Assembly: GCF_001940525.2 (NCBI RefSeq)
Contig: NZ_CP019437.1
Coordinates: 1,276,501-1,340,500, forward strand
Length of the DNA stretch: 64,000 bases
Source: Thioclava nitratireducens
GTDB lineage: Bacteria; Pseudomonadota; Alphaproteobacteria; Rhodobacterales; Rhodobacteraceae
Direction: 5' to 3'
Every line of letters starts with the position of its first letter. Position 1 is the stretch's first letter. A program made the position numbers and the translations under genes. A model generated the notes under the pieces. That model saw only the letters and a program-made list of their open reading frames with translations, ran no database searches and was not told the DNA's origin. This document shows, one piece after another, positions 26,560 through 35,359 of the stretch.

Positions 26560-27438
26560 ATGGATTCTATCGCACGTATACGCCGGTTCAACCGGGCCGT
26601 CACCCGACAGCTCGGGGCGCTCAACTCGTCTTTCCTGGGGCGTGGCCGCCCGCTTGGTTCTGCGCGGGTGCTCAACCTGATCGGGCGCGGGCAGGGGGAT
26701 GTCGCGAAACTGCGCGAGGTATTGGCCCTCGATTCCGGGCAGATGAGCCGCCTGTTGCGCGGGCTGGAGGGCGAGGGATTGATCGTGATGGAGGACGATC
26801 CCGAGGACGGGCGGCGCCGCATCGCGCGGCTCACCGACGCGGGCCAGGCGGAATTCGCGGAATATGAACGGCTCTCCGATGCGCAGGCGGCGGATATCCT
26901 GTCCCGCCATCCCGATCACGCCGCGCTGCTGGGGGCGATGGACCTGATCGCGACGTCGTTGACGCGCAGCGAGATCGAGATTGTGCCCTGCGACCCACTC
27001 GATCCGCGCGCGCAGTCCTGTCTGGCCAAATATTATGCGGAACTCTCTGCCCGGTTCGACGGGGGCTTCGACGTGAGCCTGTCGAAAGACCCCGAGGCCG
27101 CCGAGATGCGTCCGCCCCATGGCACGTTCCTGATCGCCTTATCCGACGGATTGCCGCTGGGCTGCGCAGCCCTGAAGGGCGGGGCGGACTATGCCGAGGT
27201 GAAACGCGTCTGGATTGCCCCCGCCGCACGCGGCTTGGGGTTAGCGCGGCAGCTAATGAACGCGCTCGAAGTCTCGGCCCGCGAACTGGGCCACCTGCGC
27301 CTGCGGCTCGACACGAATTCAGCGCTGCCCGAAGCGATCGCAATGTACCAGCGCTTCGGCTGGCACGAGATCCCGCGTTACAACAACGATCCCTACCCGG
27401 ACCGGTTCTTCGAGAAACGCCTGCTCGCTCAGGAATAA
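26560..27438 (+). CDS. MarR-type regulator fused to GNAT acetyltransferase
   Basis: A 292-residue two-domain protein. Residues 1-140 form a MarR-like winged helix (KLREVLALDSGQMSRLLRGL as the recognition region, then the wing DDPEDGRRR). Residues 150-290 form a GNAT fold with the acetyl-CoA loop VWIAPAARGLGLARQLM and a typical C-terminal MYQRFGWHEI. This fusion is known in several bacteria; the acetyl acceptor is unknown. The ATG at 26560 is chosen because the palindromic operator lies immediately before it; the longer open frame to 26410 runs through that operator. Its last ten bases overlap the convergent lldD. Confidence 0.88.
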   Translation: MDSIARIRRFNRAVTRQLGALNSSFLGRGRPLGSARVLNLIGRGQGDVAKLREVLALDSGQMSRLLRGLEGEGLIVMEDDPEDGRRRIARLTDAGQAEFAEYERLSDAQAADILSRHPDHAALLGAMDLIATSLTRSEIEIVPCDPLDPRAQSCLAKYYAELSARFDGGFDVSLSKDPEAAEMRPPHGTFLIALSDGLPLGCAALKGGADYAEVKRVWIAPAARGLGLARQLMNALEVSARELGHLRLRLDTNSALPEAIAMYQRFGWHEIPRYNNDPYPDRFFEKRLLAQE

Positions 27439-28592
27439 GTGTCGAAGAACCCGTTCGGGATCAGCAGATCGTCCCGGCCCAGATCCTCGATCCGGCGCTT
27501 GCCACACAGAGCCATCGATGTGTCCAGCTCTTTTTGGATGACCTCGAGCGCCTTGGTTACGCCCGGCTCGCCCATCGCGCCCAGACCGTAGACATAGGCG
27601 CGCCCGATCATCACGCCCTTCGCGCCAAGCGCCAGCGCCTTGAGCACGTCCTGCCCCGAGCGGATACCGCTGTCGAGCCAGACTTCGGTCTTGTCGCCGA
27701 CTGCGTTGACGATCTTCGGCAGCATCCGGATCGAGCTGAGCGCCCCGTCGAGCTGACGCCCGCCATGGTTCGAGACCACGATCGCATCGGCTCCTGTGGC
27801 GGCCGCCATCTCGGCATCTTCTTCGCTCAGGATTCCCTTCAGGATCACCTTGCCGCCCCACATGTCCATGAGCTGCTTGATCCGGTCCCAGTTGAGCGAC
27901 TGATCGAATTTTTCCGCCGTCCAACTTGCCAGCGAGGCGGGATCGGCGGCGCTCTCCACATGGCCAACGATATTGCCGAAGAAGCGCCGCCTGGTCTGCA
28001 GCATCTCGATGCCCCAGCGCCATTTCGTGGCCAGATCGGCCAGCACGGCGGGGGTGAATTTCGGCGGCGCCGTCAGGCCGTTCTTGAGGTCCTTGTGCCG
28101 CTGCCCCAGCAGCTGCAGATCGACCGTGATGACCAGCGCGGAGCAGCCCGCGGCCCGTGCCCGATCCAGCACGCGCTTGTTATAGTCGTCGTCGGTCAGC
28201 GTATAAATCTGGAACCAGAAGGGCTGGCTGACATTCTCGGCCACGTCCTCGATCGAGCAGATCGACATCGTCGACAGCGTGTAGGGTACGCCGAACTTCT
28301 CCGCCGCGCGCGCCGCCTTGATCTCGCCATCCGCGCGCTGCATCCCCGTCATCCCGACCGGCGCGAGCGCCACCGGCATCGCGACGTCCTGACCCAGCAT
28401 CGTCGATTTCGTCGAGCGCCCCGTCATGTCCCGCGCGATCCGCTGGTTGAGCCGGATCTGCGCGAAATCCTCGGTATTCTCGCGGAAGGTCTGCTCGGTA
28501 TACGAGCCGCTTTCCGCGTAATCGTAGAACATCTTCGGCGTGCGGCGCTTATGCAGACGTTTCAGATCGGCGATGGAGGTGATGACGGGCAT
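27429..28592 (-). CDS. lldD: FMN-dependent L-lactate dehydrogenase / alpha-hydroxy-acid oxidase
   Basis: A 387-residue flavoenzyme of the FMN-dependent alpha-hydroxy-acid dehydrogenase family, oxidising L-lactate to pyruvate with electrons passed to quinone. It has the substrate and FMN site markers: FDYAESGSYTE-like (FYDYAESGSYTEQTFREN), PVALAPVGMTGMQ, and the catalytic His-Arg block VSNHGGRQLDG. The closely related mandelate or glycolate enzymes cannot be fully excluded, but length and motifs are those of LldD. It is convergent with the MarR-GNAT gene. Confidence 0.88.
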   Translation of the reverse strand: MPVITSIADLKRLHKRRTPKMFYDYAESGSYTEQTFRENTEDFAQIRLNQRIARDMTGRSTKSTMLGQDVAMPVALAPVGMTGMQRADGEIKAARAAEKFGVPYTLSTMSICSIEDVAENVSQPFWFQIYTLTDDDYNKRVLDRARAAGCSALVITVDLQLLGQRHKDLKNGLTAPPKFTPAVLADLATKWRWGIEMLQTRRRFFGNIVGHVESAADPASLASWTAEKFDQSLNWDRIKQLMDMWGGKVILKGILSEEDAEMAAATGADAIVVSNHGGRQLDGALSSIRMLPKIVNAVGDKTEVWLDSGIRSGQDVLKALALGAKGVMIGRAYVYGLGAMGEPGVTKALEVIQKELDTSMALCGKRRIEDLGRDDLLIPNGFFDTYS

Positions 28593-28722
28593 GGGGGTTC
28601 CTCTCTCCGTGGTTAAGTTTCCTTACCAATCGCGCGAAATTTGCGCAATCACCCATCGCAAGGCTTGCAATCATGCCCGATCCGTTCCCATCTCGCCGGG
28701 AGAACACGAAAAGGAGAGCGCC

Positions 28723-29493
28723 GTGAACGAGGTATGGCTCGGCCTGATGGGCGGCATGGTGGCGGGCGTCGCGACAGCCGCCGGGGCGATCCCGGCGCTC
28801 CTGGGTCGCTCGATGAGCCAGCGCACCGCCGATACGATGCTGGGCTTTGCGGCGGGCGTGATGCTCTCGGCGTCGTATTTCTCGCTGATCCTGCCGGGGA
28901 TCGACGTGGCAGAGACGATGTTGGGCTCTGTCTGGGTCGCCGCCGCCATCGCCGCGATCGGGATCGCCATCGGCGCGGGCTTCGTGGCCTGGCTGAACGC
29001 GACCTTGCCCCACGAACACTTCACCTCCGGCCGTGAGGGTGCCGATGCGGCGCAACTGGCGCGGATCTGGCTCTTCGTGATCGCGATCACCATTCACAAC
29101 TTTCCCGAAGGTCTGTCGATCGGCGTCGCTTTCGGCGCGGGCAACGAGAACGGCTTCTCGGTTATGACTGGCATCTCGCTGCAAGACATCCCGGAAGGCC
29201 TCGCCGTGGCCGTCGCGCTGATCGGGCAGGGTTATTCTCGGCGGAAGGCCTTCTTCGTCACCGCGATGACCGGGGCGGTCGAACCCGTGGGCGCGCTGGT
29301 CGGCGCAGCTGCCGTGTCGGTCTCCGGCGCACTGCTGCCATGGGGGCTGACCTTTGCAGCGGGTGCCATGCTATACATCATCAGCCACGAGATTCTCCCG
29401 GAAACCCACCGCAACGGGCACCAGAACCGCGCGACCGCCGGGCTACTCTTCGGCCTGATCCTGATGATGTTCCTCGACGTGACGCTTGGCTGA
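28723..29493 (+). CDS. ZIP family divalent metal transporter
   Basis: A 256-residue inner-membrane protein with eight helices. The metal-binding helices IV and V are visible as TIHNFPEGLSIGVAFG and QDIPEGLAVAVALIG, and HEILPET lies near the C-terminus. These are ZupT-like importers of zinc, iron or manganese. The start is GTG at 28723, with AAGGAG eight bases upstream. It is divergent from lldD. About 220 bases without a convincing gene separate it from argD. Confidence 0.9.
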   Translation: MNEVWLGLMGGMVAGVATAAGAIPALLGRSMSQRTADTMLGFAAGVMLSASYFSLILPGIDVAETMLGSVWVAAAIAAIGIAIGAGFVAWLNATLPHEHFTSGREGADAAQLARIWLFVIAITIHNFPEGLSIGVAFGAGNENGFSVMTGISLQDIPEGLAVAVALIGQGYSRRKAFFVTAMTGAVEPVGALVGAAAVSVSGALLPWGLTFAAGAMLYIISHEILPETHRNGHQNRATAGLLFGLILMMFLDVTLG

Positions 29494-29715
29494 TCCCTCT
29501 TTACTTCCGCGCTGCCCCAGCGTAAGCGCCATGCATGATCGCAAGGACCGCATATATTTCCCGTCCCCGACGTCGCCGCTGAAGCGCCTGACGTCCGATC
29601 TGCCGTGGCCTGCCGCCACACCCAATCCCAAATCGCTGACCGAAGGCCCCCGAATGTTGACAGCCCCCCGGGACTGTTGCACGAATTTGCCTTCCCTTAC
29701 TGGAGCTTGACCCCG

Positions 29716-30894
29716 ATGATCCCCTCCGTCCTGCCGACCTATAATCGCGCACCGCTCGCCTTCGTTAAGGGCGAAGGTTCCTGGCTCGAGACGGCGGACG
29801 GGAACCGATATCTCGATATGGGCGCTGGGATCGCGGTGAATGCGCTGGGTCATGCCGCGCCGGAACTGGTCGAGGCGCTGACCGAGCAGGCCGCGAAGCT
29901 TTGGCACGTCTCGAACCTCTACCAGATCCCGCAACAGCAGGCGCTGGCCGATGCGCTGGTCGAGAAGACCTTCGCCGATACGGTCTTCTTCACCAATTCC
30001 GGCACCGAGGCTGCGGAACTCGCGATCAAGATGGCGCGGAAATACTGGTCCTCGAAAGGCGAGGACCGGGTGGAGATCATCACCTTCGAGGGCGCCTTCC
30101 ACGGCCGCTCCACCGGTGCGATCTCGGCCACGCCGAAATCGGAAAAGATGGTGAAGGGCTTCGGCCCGCTGCTGCCCGGCTTCACCCAGCTTCCCTGGGG
30201 CGATCACGAGGCGCTCAAGGCTGCCGTCACCGACAAGACCGCCGCTATCCTGATCGAGCCGATTCAGGGCGAAGGCGGCATCCGCCCGGTGCCCGATCAA
30301 TGCCTGAAAGGGCTGCGCGATCTCTGCGACGAGACCGGCGCGCTCCTGATCTTCGACGAGGTGCAATGCGGCGTGGGCCGCTCTGGCCGGCTGTTCGCGC
30401 ATGAATGGGCAGGCGTCACGCCCGATATCATGATGGTCGCGAAGGGCATCGGCGGGGGCTTCCCGCTGGGCGCGGTGCTGGCGACCGAGGAGGCCGCCTC
30501 CGGCATGGTCGCGGGCACGCATGGCTCGACCTATGGCGGTAACCCGCTGGGCTGCGCGGTCGGCGCCAGGGTGATGGAGATCGTCTCCGAGCCCGCTTTC
30601 CTCGACCAGGTGAACGCCAAGGCAGGTTTCCTGCGCCAGAAGCTCGAAGGGCTGATCGCGGCGCATCCCGAAACGTTCGAAAGCGTGCGCGGCACCGGAC
30701 TGATGCTGGGGCTCAAATGCAAGCGCGCGCCGGCCGATCTCGTGGTCGCCGCTTATGACCAGCACCTGCTGACCGTCCCGGCGGCGGATAACGTGCTGCG
30801 CCTGCTGCCCGCGCTGAACATTTCCGAGGCCGATCTGGCCGAGGCGGTGACCCGGCTCGATGCCGCCGCGTCGCAACTCGAAAAGGCCGCCTGA
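29716..30894 (+). CDS. argD: acetylornithine aminotransferase
   Basis: A 392-residue class III PLP-dependent aminotransferase of arginine synthesis, making N-acetylornithine from the semialdehyde. Family blocks include [54 protein letters not shown], and the PLP lysine in [14 protein letters not shown]. The ATG at 29716 gives the normal length. argF follows after 88 bases, the usual argD-argF pair, with a dispersed repeat in between. Confidence 0.94.
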   Translation: MIPSVLPTYNRAPLAFVKGEGSWLETADGNRYLDMGAGIAVNALGHAAPELVEALTEQAAKLWHVSNLYQIPQQQALADALVEKTFADTVFFTNSGTEAAELAIKMARKYWSSKGEDRVEIITFEGAFHGRSTGAISATPKSEKMVKGFGPLLPGFTQLPWGDHEALKAAVTDKTAAILIEPIQGEGGIRPVPDQCLKGLRDLCDETGALLIFDEVQCGVGRSGRLFAHEWAGVTPDIMMVAKGIGGGFPLGAVLATEEAASGMVAGTHGSTYGGNPLGCAVGARVMEIVSEPAFLDQVNAKAGFLRQKLEGLIAAHPETFESVRGTGLMLGLKCKRAPADLVVAAYDQHLLTVPAADNVLRLLPALNISEADLAEAVTRLDAAASQLEKAA

Positions 30895-30907
30895 CTTCCT
30901 CTTGGCG

Positions 30908-30967
30908 TAAATATCCTCGGGGGCTGCGCGGGAGCGCAGCGGGGCGGACAGCCCCTCAGGCCCCTCC
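30908..30967 (+). repeat. intergenic repeat copy A (TAAATATCCTCGGGGG type)
   Basis: Begins TAAATATCCTCGGGGG, then a stem-loop (CTGCGC / GCGCAG), then GGACAGCCCC and GGCCCCTCC. A second copy with the same head, a different hairpin and the same GACAGCCCC tail lies at 53383-53429 on the minus strand. In both, the head faces the end of the upstream gene. Confidence 0.7.
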
Positions 30968-30982
30968 ACGAAAGACAAACCG

Positions 30983-31909
30983 ATGAACCATTTCCTCGAT
31001 ATCCACAAAACCGACCCCGCCGCGCTGCGGTCCATGATCGACCAGGGCATCGCGATGAAGCAGGCCCGCAACGGTCGTCCGAAAGGCGCGCCCGATGACG
31101 AGCAGCCGCTCGCCGGGCACATGGTCGCTCTGATCTTCGAGAAGCCCTCGACCCGGACCCGCGTCAGCTTCGATGTCGGCGTGCGTCAGATGGGCGGGCA
31201 ATCGATGGTGCTCTCGGGCGCGGATATGCAGCTGGGCCATGGCGAGACCATCGCCGATACCGCCCGCGTTTTGTCGCGCTACGTCGATCTGATCATGATC
31301 CGGACCTTCGAGGAGGAAACACTGCTCGAGATGGCCGAATATGCCTCGGTGCCGGTGATCAACGGCCTGACCGACCGCACTCACCCCTGCCAGATCATGG
31401 CCGATGTTATGACCTATGAAGAGAAGCGCGGGCCGATCGCGGGCAAGAAGGTGGTCTGGTCGGGCGACGGCAACAACGTCTTCGCCAGCTTCGCCCATGC
31501 CGCGGCGCAGTTCGGCTTCGATCTGACCTTCACCGGGCCGGAAACGCTCGACCCCGAACGTGCGTGGCTCGACTTGGCCGAGAAGGCGGGCCACCCGATC
31601 ACGATAGAGCGCGATCCGATCAAGGCGGTCGAAGGCGCCGATCTGGTTGTCACCGACACCTGGGTGTCGATGCATGATCCGGAATCTGCGAAGGAGCGTC
31701 GCCACAACCAGCTGCGGCCCTACCAGGTCAACGAGGAGCTGATGAGCCACGCCAAGCCCGACGCGCTCTTCATGCATTGCCTGCCCGCGCACCGCAATGA
31801 CGAGGCGACGAGCGGCGTCATGGACGGCCCAGCCTCGGTGATCTTCGACGAGGCAGAGAACCGTCTGCACGCGCAAAAGGCGGTGATGCGCTACTGCCTC
31901 GGCAAGTGA
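30983..31909 (+). CDS. argF: ornithine carbamoyltransferase
   Basis: A 308-residue enzyme joining carbamoyl phosphate and ornithine to form citrulline. The carbamoyl phosphate site STRTR is at residues 56-60, HPCQ follows near 134, and the ornithine-site cysteine is in HCLPAHR near 264. Length is normal. It follows argD on the same strand and, with carA at about 8 kb, belongs to arginine synthesis. It is convergent with engB. Confidence 0.96.
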   Translation: MNHFLDIHKTDPAALRSMIDQGIAMKQARNGRPKGAPDDEQPLAGHMVALIFEKPSTRTRVSFDVGVRQMGGQSMVLSGADMQLGHGETIADTARVLSRYVDLIMIRTFEEETLLEMAEYASVPVINGLTDRTHPCQIMADVMTYEEKRGPIAGKKVVWSGDGNNVFASFAHAAAQFGFDLTFTGPETLDPERAWLDLAEKAGHPITIERDPIKAVEGADLVVTDTWVSMHDPESAKERRHNQLRPYQVNEELMSHAKPDALFMHCLPAHRNDEATSGVMDGPASVIFDEAENRLHAQKAVMRYCLGK

Positions 31910-31930
31910 CGACAGAAGCCGGGCAGGGGG

Positions 31931-32581
31931 TCACTCCAGCCCGGCGATGATCGCGCGCAGCGTCTCGATCCCTTCGCCCTTTTCGGACGAGGTCAGTACG
32001 ATCTCGGGGAAGGCGGCAGGGTGTTTGGCCAGCGCCTTACGCACCTGATCCAGCACCTTTTCGCAATCTTTCGCGCTGACCTTGTCGGCCTTCGTCATCA
32101 CGACCTGAAATGGGACGGCGGCGCGGTCAAGCAGCGTCAGGATCTCCTCGTCTACCGCTTTGACGCCGTGGCGCGTGTCGATCAGCACGAAGGCGCGACG
32201 CAGCGTCGCGCGGCCGGACAGGTAATCCTTCAGCAACGCCTGCCATTTCGCGACCACCGCGACCGGGGCCTGCGCGAAGCCGTAGCCCGGAAGGTCGACC
32301 AGATAGGGTCCGTCCTGCGTGGTGAAATAGTTGATCTCCTGCGTGCGGCCCGGCGTGTTCGATGCGCGCGCGAGGTTGCGGCGGTTCGTGAGCGCGTTGA
32401 TCAGGCTTGACTTGCCGACATTGGATCGTCCCGCGAAGCAAACCTCAATGCGGTCGGCGGGTGGTAGCCCCTTCATCGCGACGACGCCCTTGAGGAAATC
32501 GACGGGGGCGGCGAACAGCTTGCGCCCACGCTCACGCGCGAAATCGTCGGGCTCTTCGGCCAGCGGGAAATTCAACTCCAT
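31931..32581 (-). CDS. engB: ribosome biogenesis GTP-binding protein (YihA/YsxC)
   Basis: A 216-residue small GTPase needed for assembly of the large ribosomal subunit. G1 is GRSNVGKSSL, G2/G3 lie around NTPGRTQEINYF and VDLPGYGFA, and G4 is MTKADK. It is the last gene of the run yidC-MOSC-engB: its ATG overlaps the MOSC stop by one base (TGATG), so the genes are translationally coupled. Confidence 0.95.
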   Translation of the reverse strand: MELNFPLAEEPDDFARERGRKLFAAPVDFLKGVVAMKGLPPADRIEVCFAGRSNVGKSSLINALTNRRNLARASNTPGRTQEINYFTTQDGPYLVDLPGYGFAQAPVAVVAKWQALLKDYLSGRATLRRAFVLIDTRHGVKAVDEEILTLLDRAAVPFQVVMTKADKVSAKDCEKVLDQVRKALAKHPAAFPEIVLTSSEKGEGIETLRAIIAGLE

Positions 32582-33348
32582 CAGAGTACCTCGATCTTGT
32601 CGCCGCGCGCGATGCGGCCCTGTTTTGTGACGAGGCAGAATACGCCAAGGTCAGTATGCCCGTAATGGCGTTCCAGCTCTGCCAGCATGTCGATGTCGCG
32701 CTCGCCCGTCTCGATACTGGCGTCCGTCGCGCGACAACGCCCGATACAGGCGCGCAGTTGCAGCTCTGCCTCGCCCACGCGTACCGTTTTCCCGATCAGG
32801 TCCATCTCGGCGAAGGGCTCCCAGCCCTCGACCCAGAGATTGGCGCGGAAGCGGCGGCGGTCGATGGGCTTGCCCACACGCGCCGAGAGATCGTCGAGCG
32901 AAGCCTGCCCGATCAGCGAGACATAGGGCAGGGGATCATCGGTGAAAGCCCGGTCGGGGCCGCGTACCAGCGCGGTCGGGCGCGGCGCGCTCTCGGGCCA
33001 GAACGGGCGCAGCCATTCCAACAGTTTGCGCTGGTCGAGCTCACGCTCGGGATCGATCTCGAGATGCCATTGCTCGGGGTGCTCCAGCAGAATGTGTCCG
33101 TTCTCGAGCATCCGCGACGTCACCCCCATCAGGCCCGGCGCGGAACGTCCGATCACGAAGTTGATCTTCTGGCCCCAGCCATCCGCGCGCCCCTCCGCAT
33201 CGACACCGATCTTGGAGCGCTCATGCAGCACCGCCCACTCCCGGTCGCAAGGCAAGACGCGCCCCTCTTCAAGGGACGCGTCCTTCAGTTCCTCTACCCC
33301 GATCGACTTGATCGGATGTCGGTAGATGCGAGAGAGCGTTGCGCTCAT
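32581..33348 (-). CDS. MOSC domain-containing protein
   Basis: A 255-residue protein with an N-terminal MOSC_N beta-barrel (IYRHPIKSIGVEEL, DREWAVLHE) and a C-terminal MOSC domain with FRANLWVEGWEPFAEMDLIG and the conserved cysteine in RACIGRCRATD. MOSC domains handle molybdenum-cofactor sulfur transfer or reduce N-hydroxylated compounds. The start overlaps the yidC stop by four bases (ATGA) and the stop overlaps engB, so it is firmly in this operon, a usual place for it in Rhodobacterales. Confidence 0.92.
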   Translation of the reverse strand: MSATLSRIYRHPIKSIGVEELKDASLEEGRVLPCDREWAVLHERSKIGVDAEGRADGWGQKINFVIGRSAPGLMGVTSRMLENGHILLEHPEQWHLEIDPERELDQRKLLEWLRPFWPESAPRPTALVRGPDRAFTDDPLPYVSLIGQASLDDLSARVGKPIDRRRFRANLWVEGWEPFAEMDLIGKTVRVGEAELQLRACIGRCRATDASIETGERDIDMLAELERHYGHTDLGVFCLVTKQGRIARGDKIEVL

Positions 33349-35192
33349 TTCTTCTCTTCGGCGGGTTTCTTCCGCGAGAAGCTCTCTTTGATATTGCCGA
33401 ACAGGTCCGGCCGCTTCCCGTGCATCGACATGATCGTGTACTGCTGGATGAACGTGATCGTGTTGTTCGTGATCCAGTAAAGCACGAGGCCCGAGGCGAA
33501 GCTGCCCAGCATGAACATGAAGACCCACGGCATCCACGCGAAGATCATCGCCTGAGTCTTGTCCGTCGGCGCCGGGTTCAGGCGCTGCTGGAACCACATC
33601 GAGACACCCAGCAGGATCGGCAGGATACCGAGCGACAGGATGAAGAGCGGCGAGCCCGGATCGGGCGCTGCGAAGGGCAGAAGGCCGAACAGGTTCAGGA
33701 TCGAGGTCGGATCGGGGGCCGAGAGGTCGTGAATCCAGCCGATCCACGGCGCGTGATACAGTTCGATCGTGACGTAAATCACCTTATAGAGCGAGAAGAA
33801 GATCGGGATCTGGATCAGAAGCGGCAGACAGCCCGCGGCGGGGTTCACCTTGTGCTTCTTGTAGAGCTCCATCATGCCCTGCTGCATCTTCTGGCGGTCG
33901 TCGCCAGCGGCCTCTTTCATCTTCTCCATCTCGGGCTGCAGTTCCTTCATGCGCGCCATCGAGATGTAGGACTTCCGTGCCAGCGGGAAGACGATCAGCT
34001 TGATGATGAAGGTCAGCGCGATGATCGCCCAGCCCATGTTGCCGATCGCGCCATGCAGGAAGTGCAGGAGGCGGAACATCGGCTTGGTGAGGAAGTAGAA
34101 CCAGCCCCAGTCGAGCGAGTCGACGAATTTCGGGATCGGGACATTGTCCTGATAGTCGCGCAGGGTTTCCCATTCCTTCGCACCGGCGAAGAGGTGGGTC
34201 TGCGAGTCACCCTTGGCGCCCGGCGCGACGTCGATCACCGGCAGGCGGGTCTCGGTCTGGTAGATGTCGGACTTCTCGCCCGAATATTTCACCACCGAGG
34301 TGAAGGGGCCCGAGATCGGCGCCAGAACGGTCTGCCAGTATTTGTCGGTAAAGCCCGTCCAGCCGGCGTCCTTCACCTGCTTGATCTCGGCCTGACCCTC
34401 GGCGCCCTTGTTATCGAGCTTGGTGATGTTCTTGTATTTGATCTCTTGGAGATTGCCGTCATCCATCGCCACGAGGCCTTCGTGGAGCACGTAGACGCGG
34501 CGCTCCTCGGGGATGCCGTGACGCGCGATGATACCGTATGGGGCAAGCTTCACGGCGGCGTTGGTACCGTTCTGCACCGACTGCTTGATCGTGAAGAGAT
34601 ACTTGTCATCGACCGAGATCTCGCGCTGGAAGGTCAGGCCGTGGCCGTTGTCCCACTGAAGCGTCACAGGCGTGTCGGGCGTGAGTTTGCCGTTGCCGAC
34701 CTGCGTCCAGACCGTATTCGGGCCGGGCACCTGGTCGCCCGGCAGACCGCCCGCGGGCAGCCAGCCATAGACGACGTAATAGGGCAGGGTCGAATTGTCG
34801 GTATTGCCGCTGATGGGCGAGAGGAGACGCACGTCGGGCGAATCTTTCGCCAGCGTTTCCTTGTATTTCTTGAGCGACAGGTCGTCGAAGCGCCCGCCGA
34901 GAGTCGAGATCGAACCCTCGACCGCCGGGGTGTCGATCGCGATGCGCGCGGCGCTTTGGGCTTGGGCGCTCGCGGTTTGCGACATGGTCGCCGTATCGAC
35001 CGGCGCGCCGGTGGTGTCGGCCGCAGACTTCGGTGCGATATCAGTGCTTTCGGGCGTCGCGGCCTGTTGCGTGGTCACCTCGCTCGGCGGGGTCGTCGTG
35101 TCCTGCGTGGGCGGGAAGAAATAGGTCCAGACGCCCAGCACGACTGCGGAGAGTACCACCGCGAGAATGAGATTCTTGTTTTGGTTGTCCAT
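33345..35192 (-). CDS. yidC: membrane protein insertase
   Basis: A 615-residue insertase of the long Gram-negative type. An N-terminal helix (NLILAVVLSAVVLGVWTYFF) is followed by a large periplasmic beta-domain (about 60-360) and the conserved five-helix core, with GWAIIALTFIIKLIVFPLARKSY and LPLLIQIPIFFSLYKV. It inserts membrane proteins such as oxidase and ATP synthase subunits. It has a probable promoter of its own at 35232-35260, since the EAL-like gene upstream ends only 167 bases away. Confidence 0.97.
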   Translation of the reverse strand: MDNQNKNLILAVVLSAVVLGVWTYFFPPTQDTTTPPSEVTTQQAATPESTDIAPKSAADTTGAPVDTATMSQTASAQAQSAARIAIDTPAVEGSISTLGGRFDDLSLKKYKETLAKDSPDVRLLSPISGNTDNSTLPYYVVYGWLPAGGLPGDQVPGPNTVWTQVGNGKLTPDTPVTLQWDNGHGLTFQREISVDDKYLFTIKQSVQNGTNAAVKLAPYGIIARHGIPEERRVYVLHEGLVAMDDGNLQEIKYKNITKLDNKGAEGQAEIKQVKDAGWTGFTDKYWQTVLAPISGPFTSVVKYSGEKSDIYQTETRLPVIDVAPGAKGDSQTHLFAGAKEWETLRDYQDNVPIPKFVDSLDWGWFYFLTKPMFRLLHFLHGAIGNMGWAIIALTFIIKLIVFPLARKSYISMARMKELQPEMEKMKEAAGDDRQKMQQGMMELYKKHKVNPAAGCLPLLIQIPIFFSLYKVIYVTIELYHAPWIGWIHDLSAPDPTSILNLFGLLPFAAPDPGSPLFILSLGILPILLGVSMWFQQRLNPAPTDKTQAMIFAWMPWVFMFMLGSFASGLVLYWITNNTITFIQQYTIMSMHGKRPDLFGNIKESFSRKKPAEEKK

Positions 35193-35231
35193 GAAACCCT
35201 AAGTCCACAAGCCTGTCGAAAACTTGCATGG

Positions 35232-35260
35232 GTTCAACAGAAGGGGCAGCCAAAGGTCAA
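35232..35260 (-). promoter_or_regulatory. possible sigma-70 promoter of yidC
   Basis: On the minus strand TTGACC, a 17-base spacer and TTGAAC, placing transcription start about 33 bases before the yidC ATG. The -10 match is poor. Confidence 0.4.
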
Positions 35261-35359
35261 GCCATTTTCCCTTGAAACGATCGATCGGGCACGGTTTGCC
35301 TCTGCGTGCTTGGTCACGATGCCGGGCGCGCGGCGGCGGAGAGCGGTCTGCGGGGCCGC

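Noticed and set aside
29531..29710. A possible 59-residue protein between the ZIP gene and argD
   Set aside because: No ribosome binding site, no family likeness, and it sits in a short spacer; I see nothing convincing in 29494-29715.
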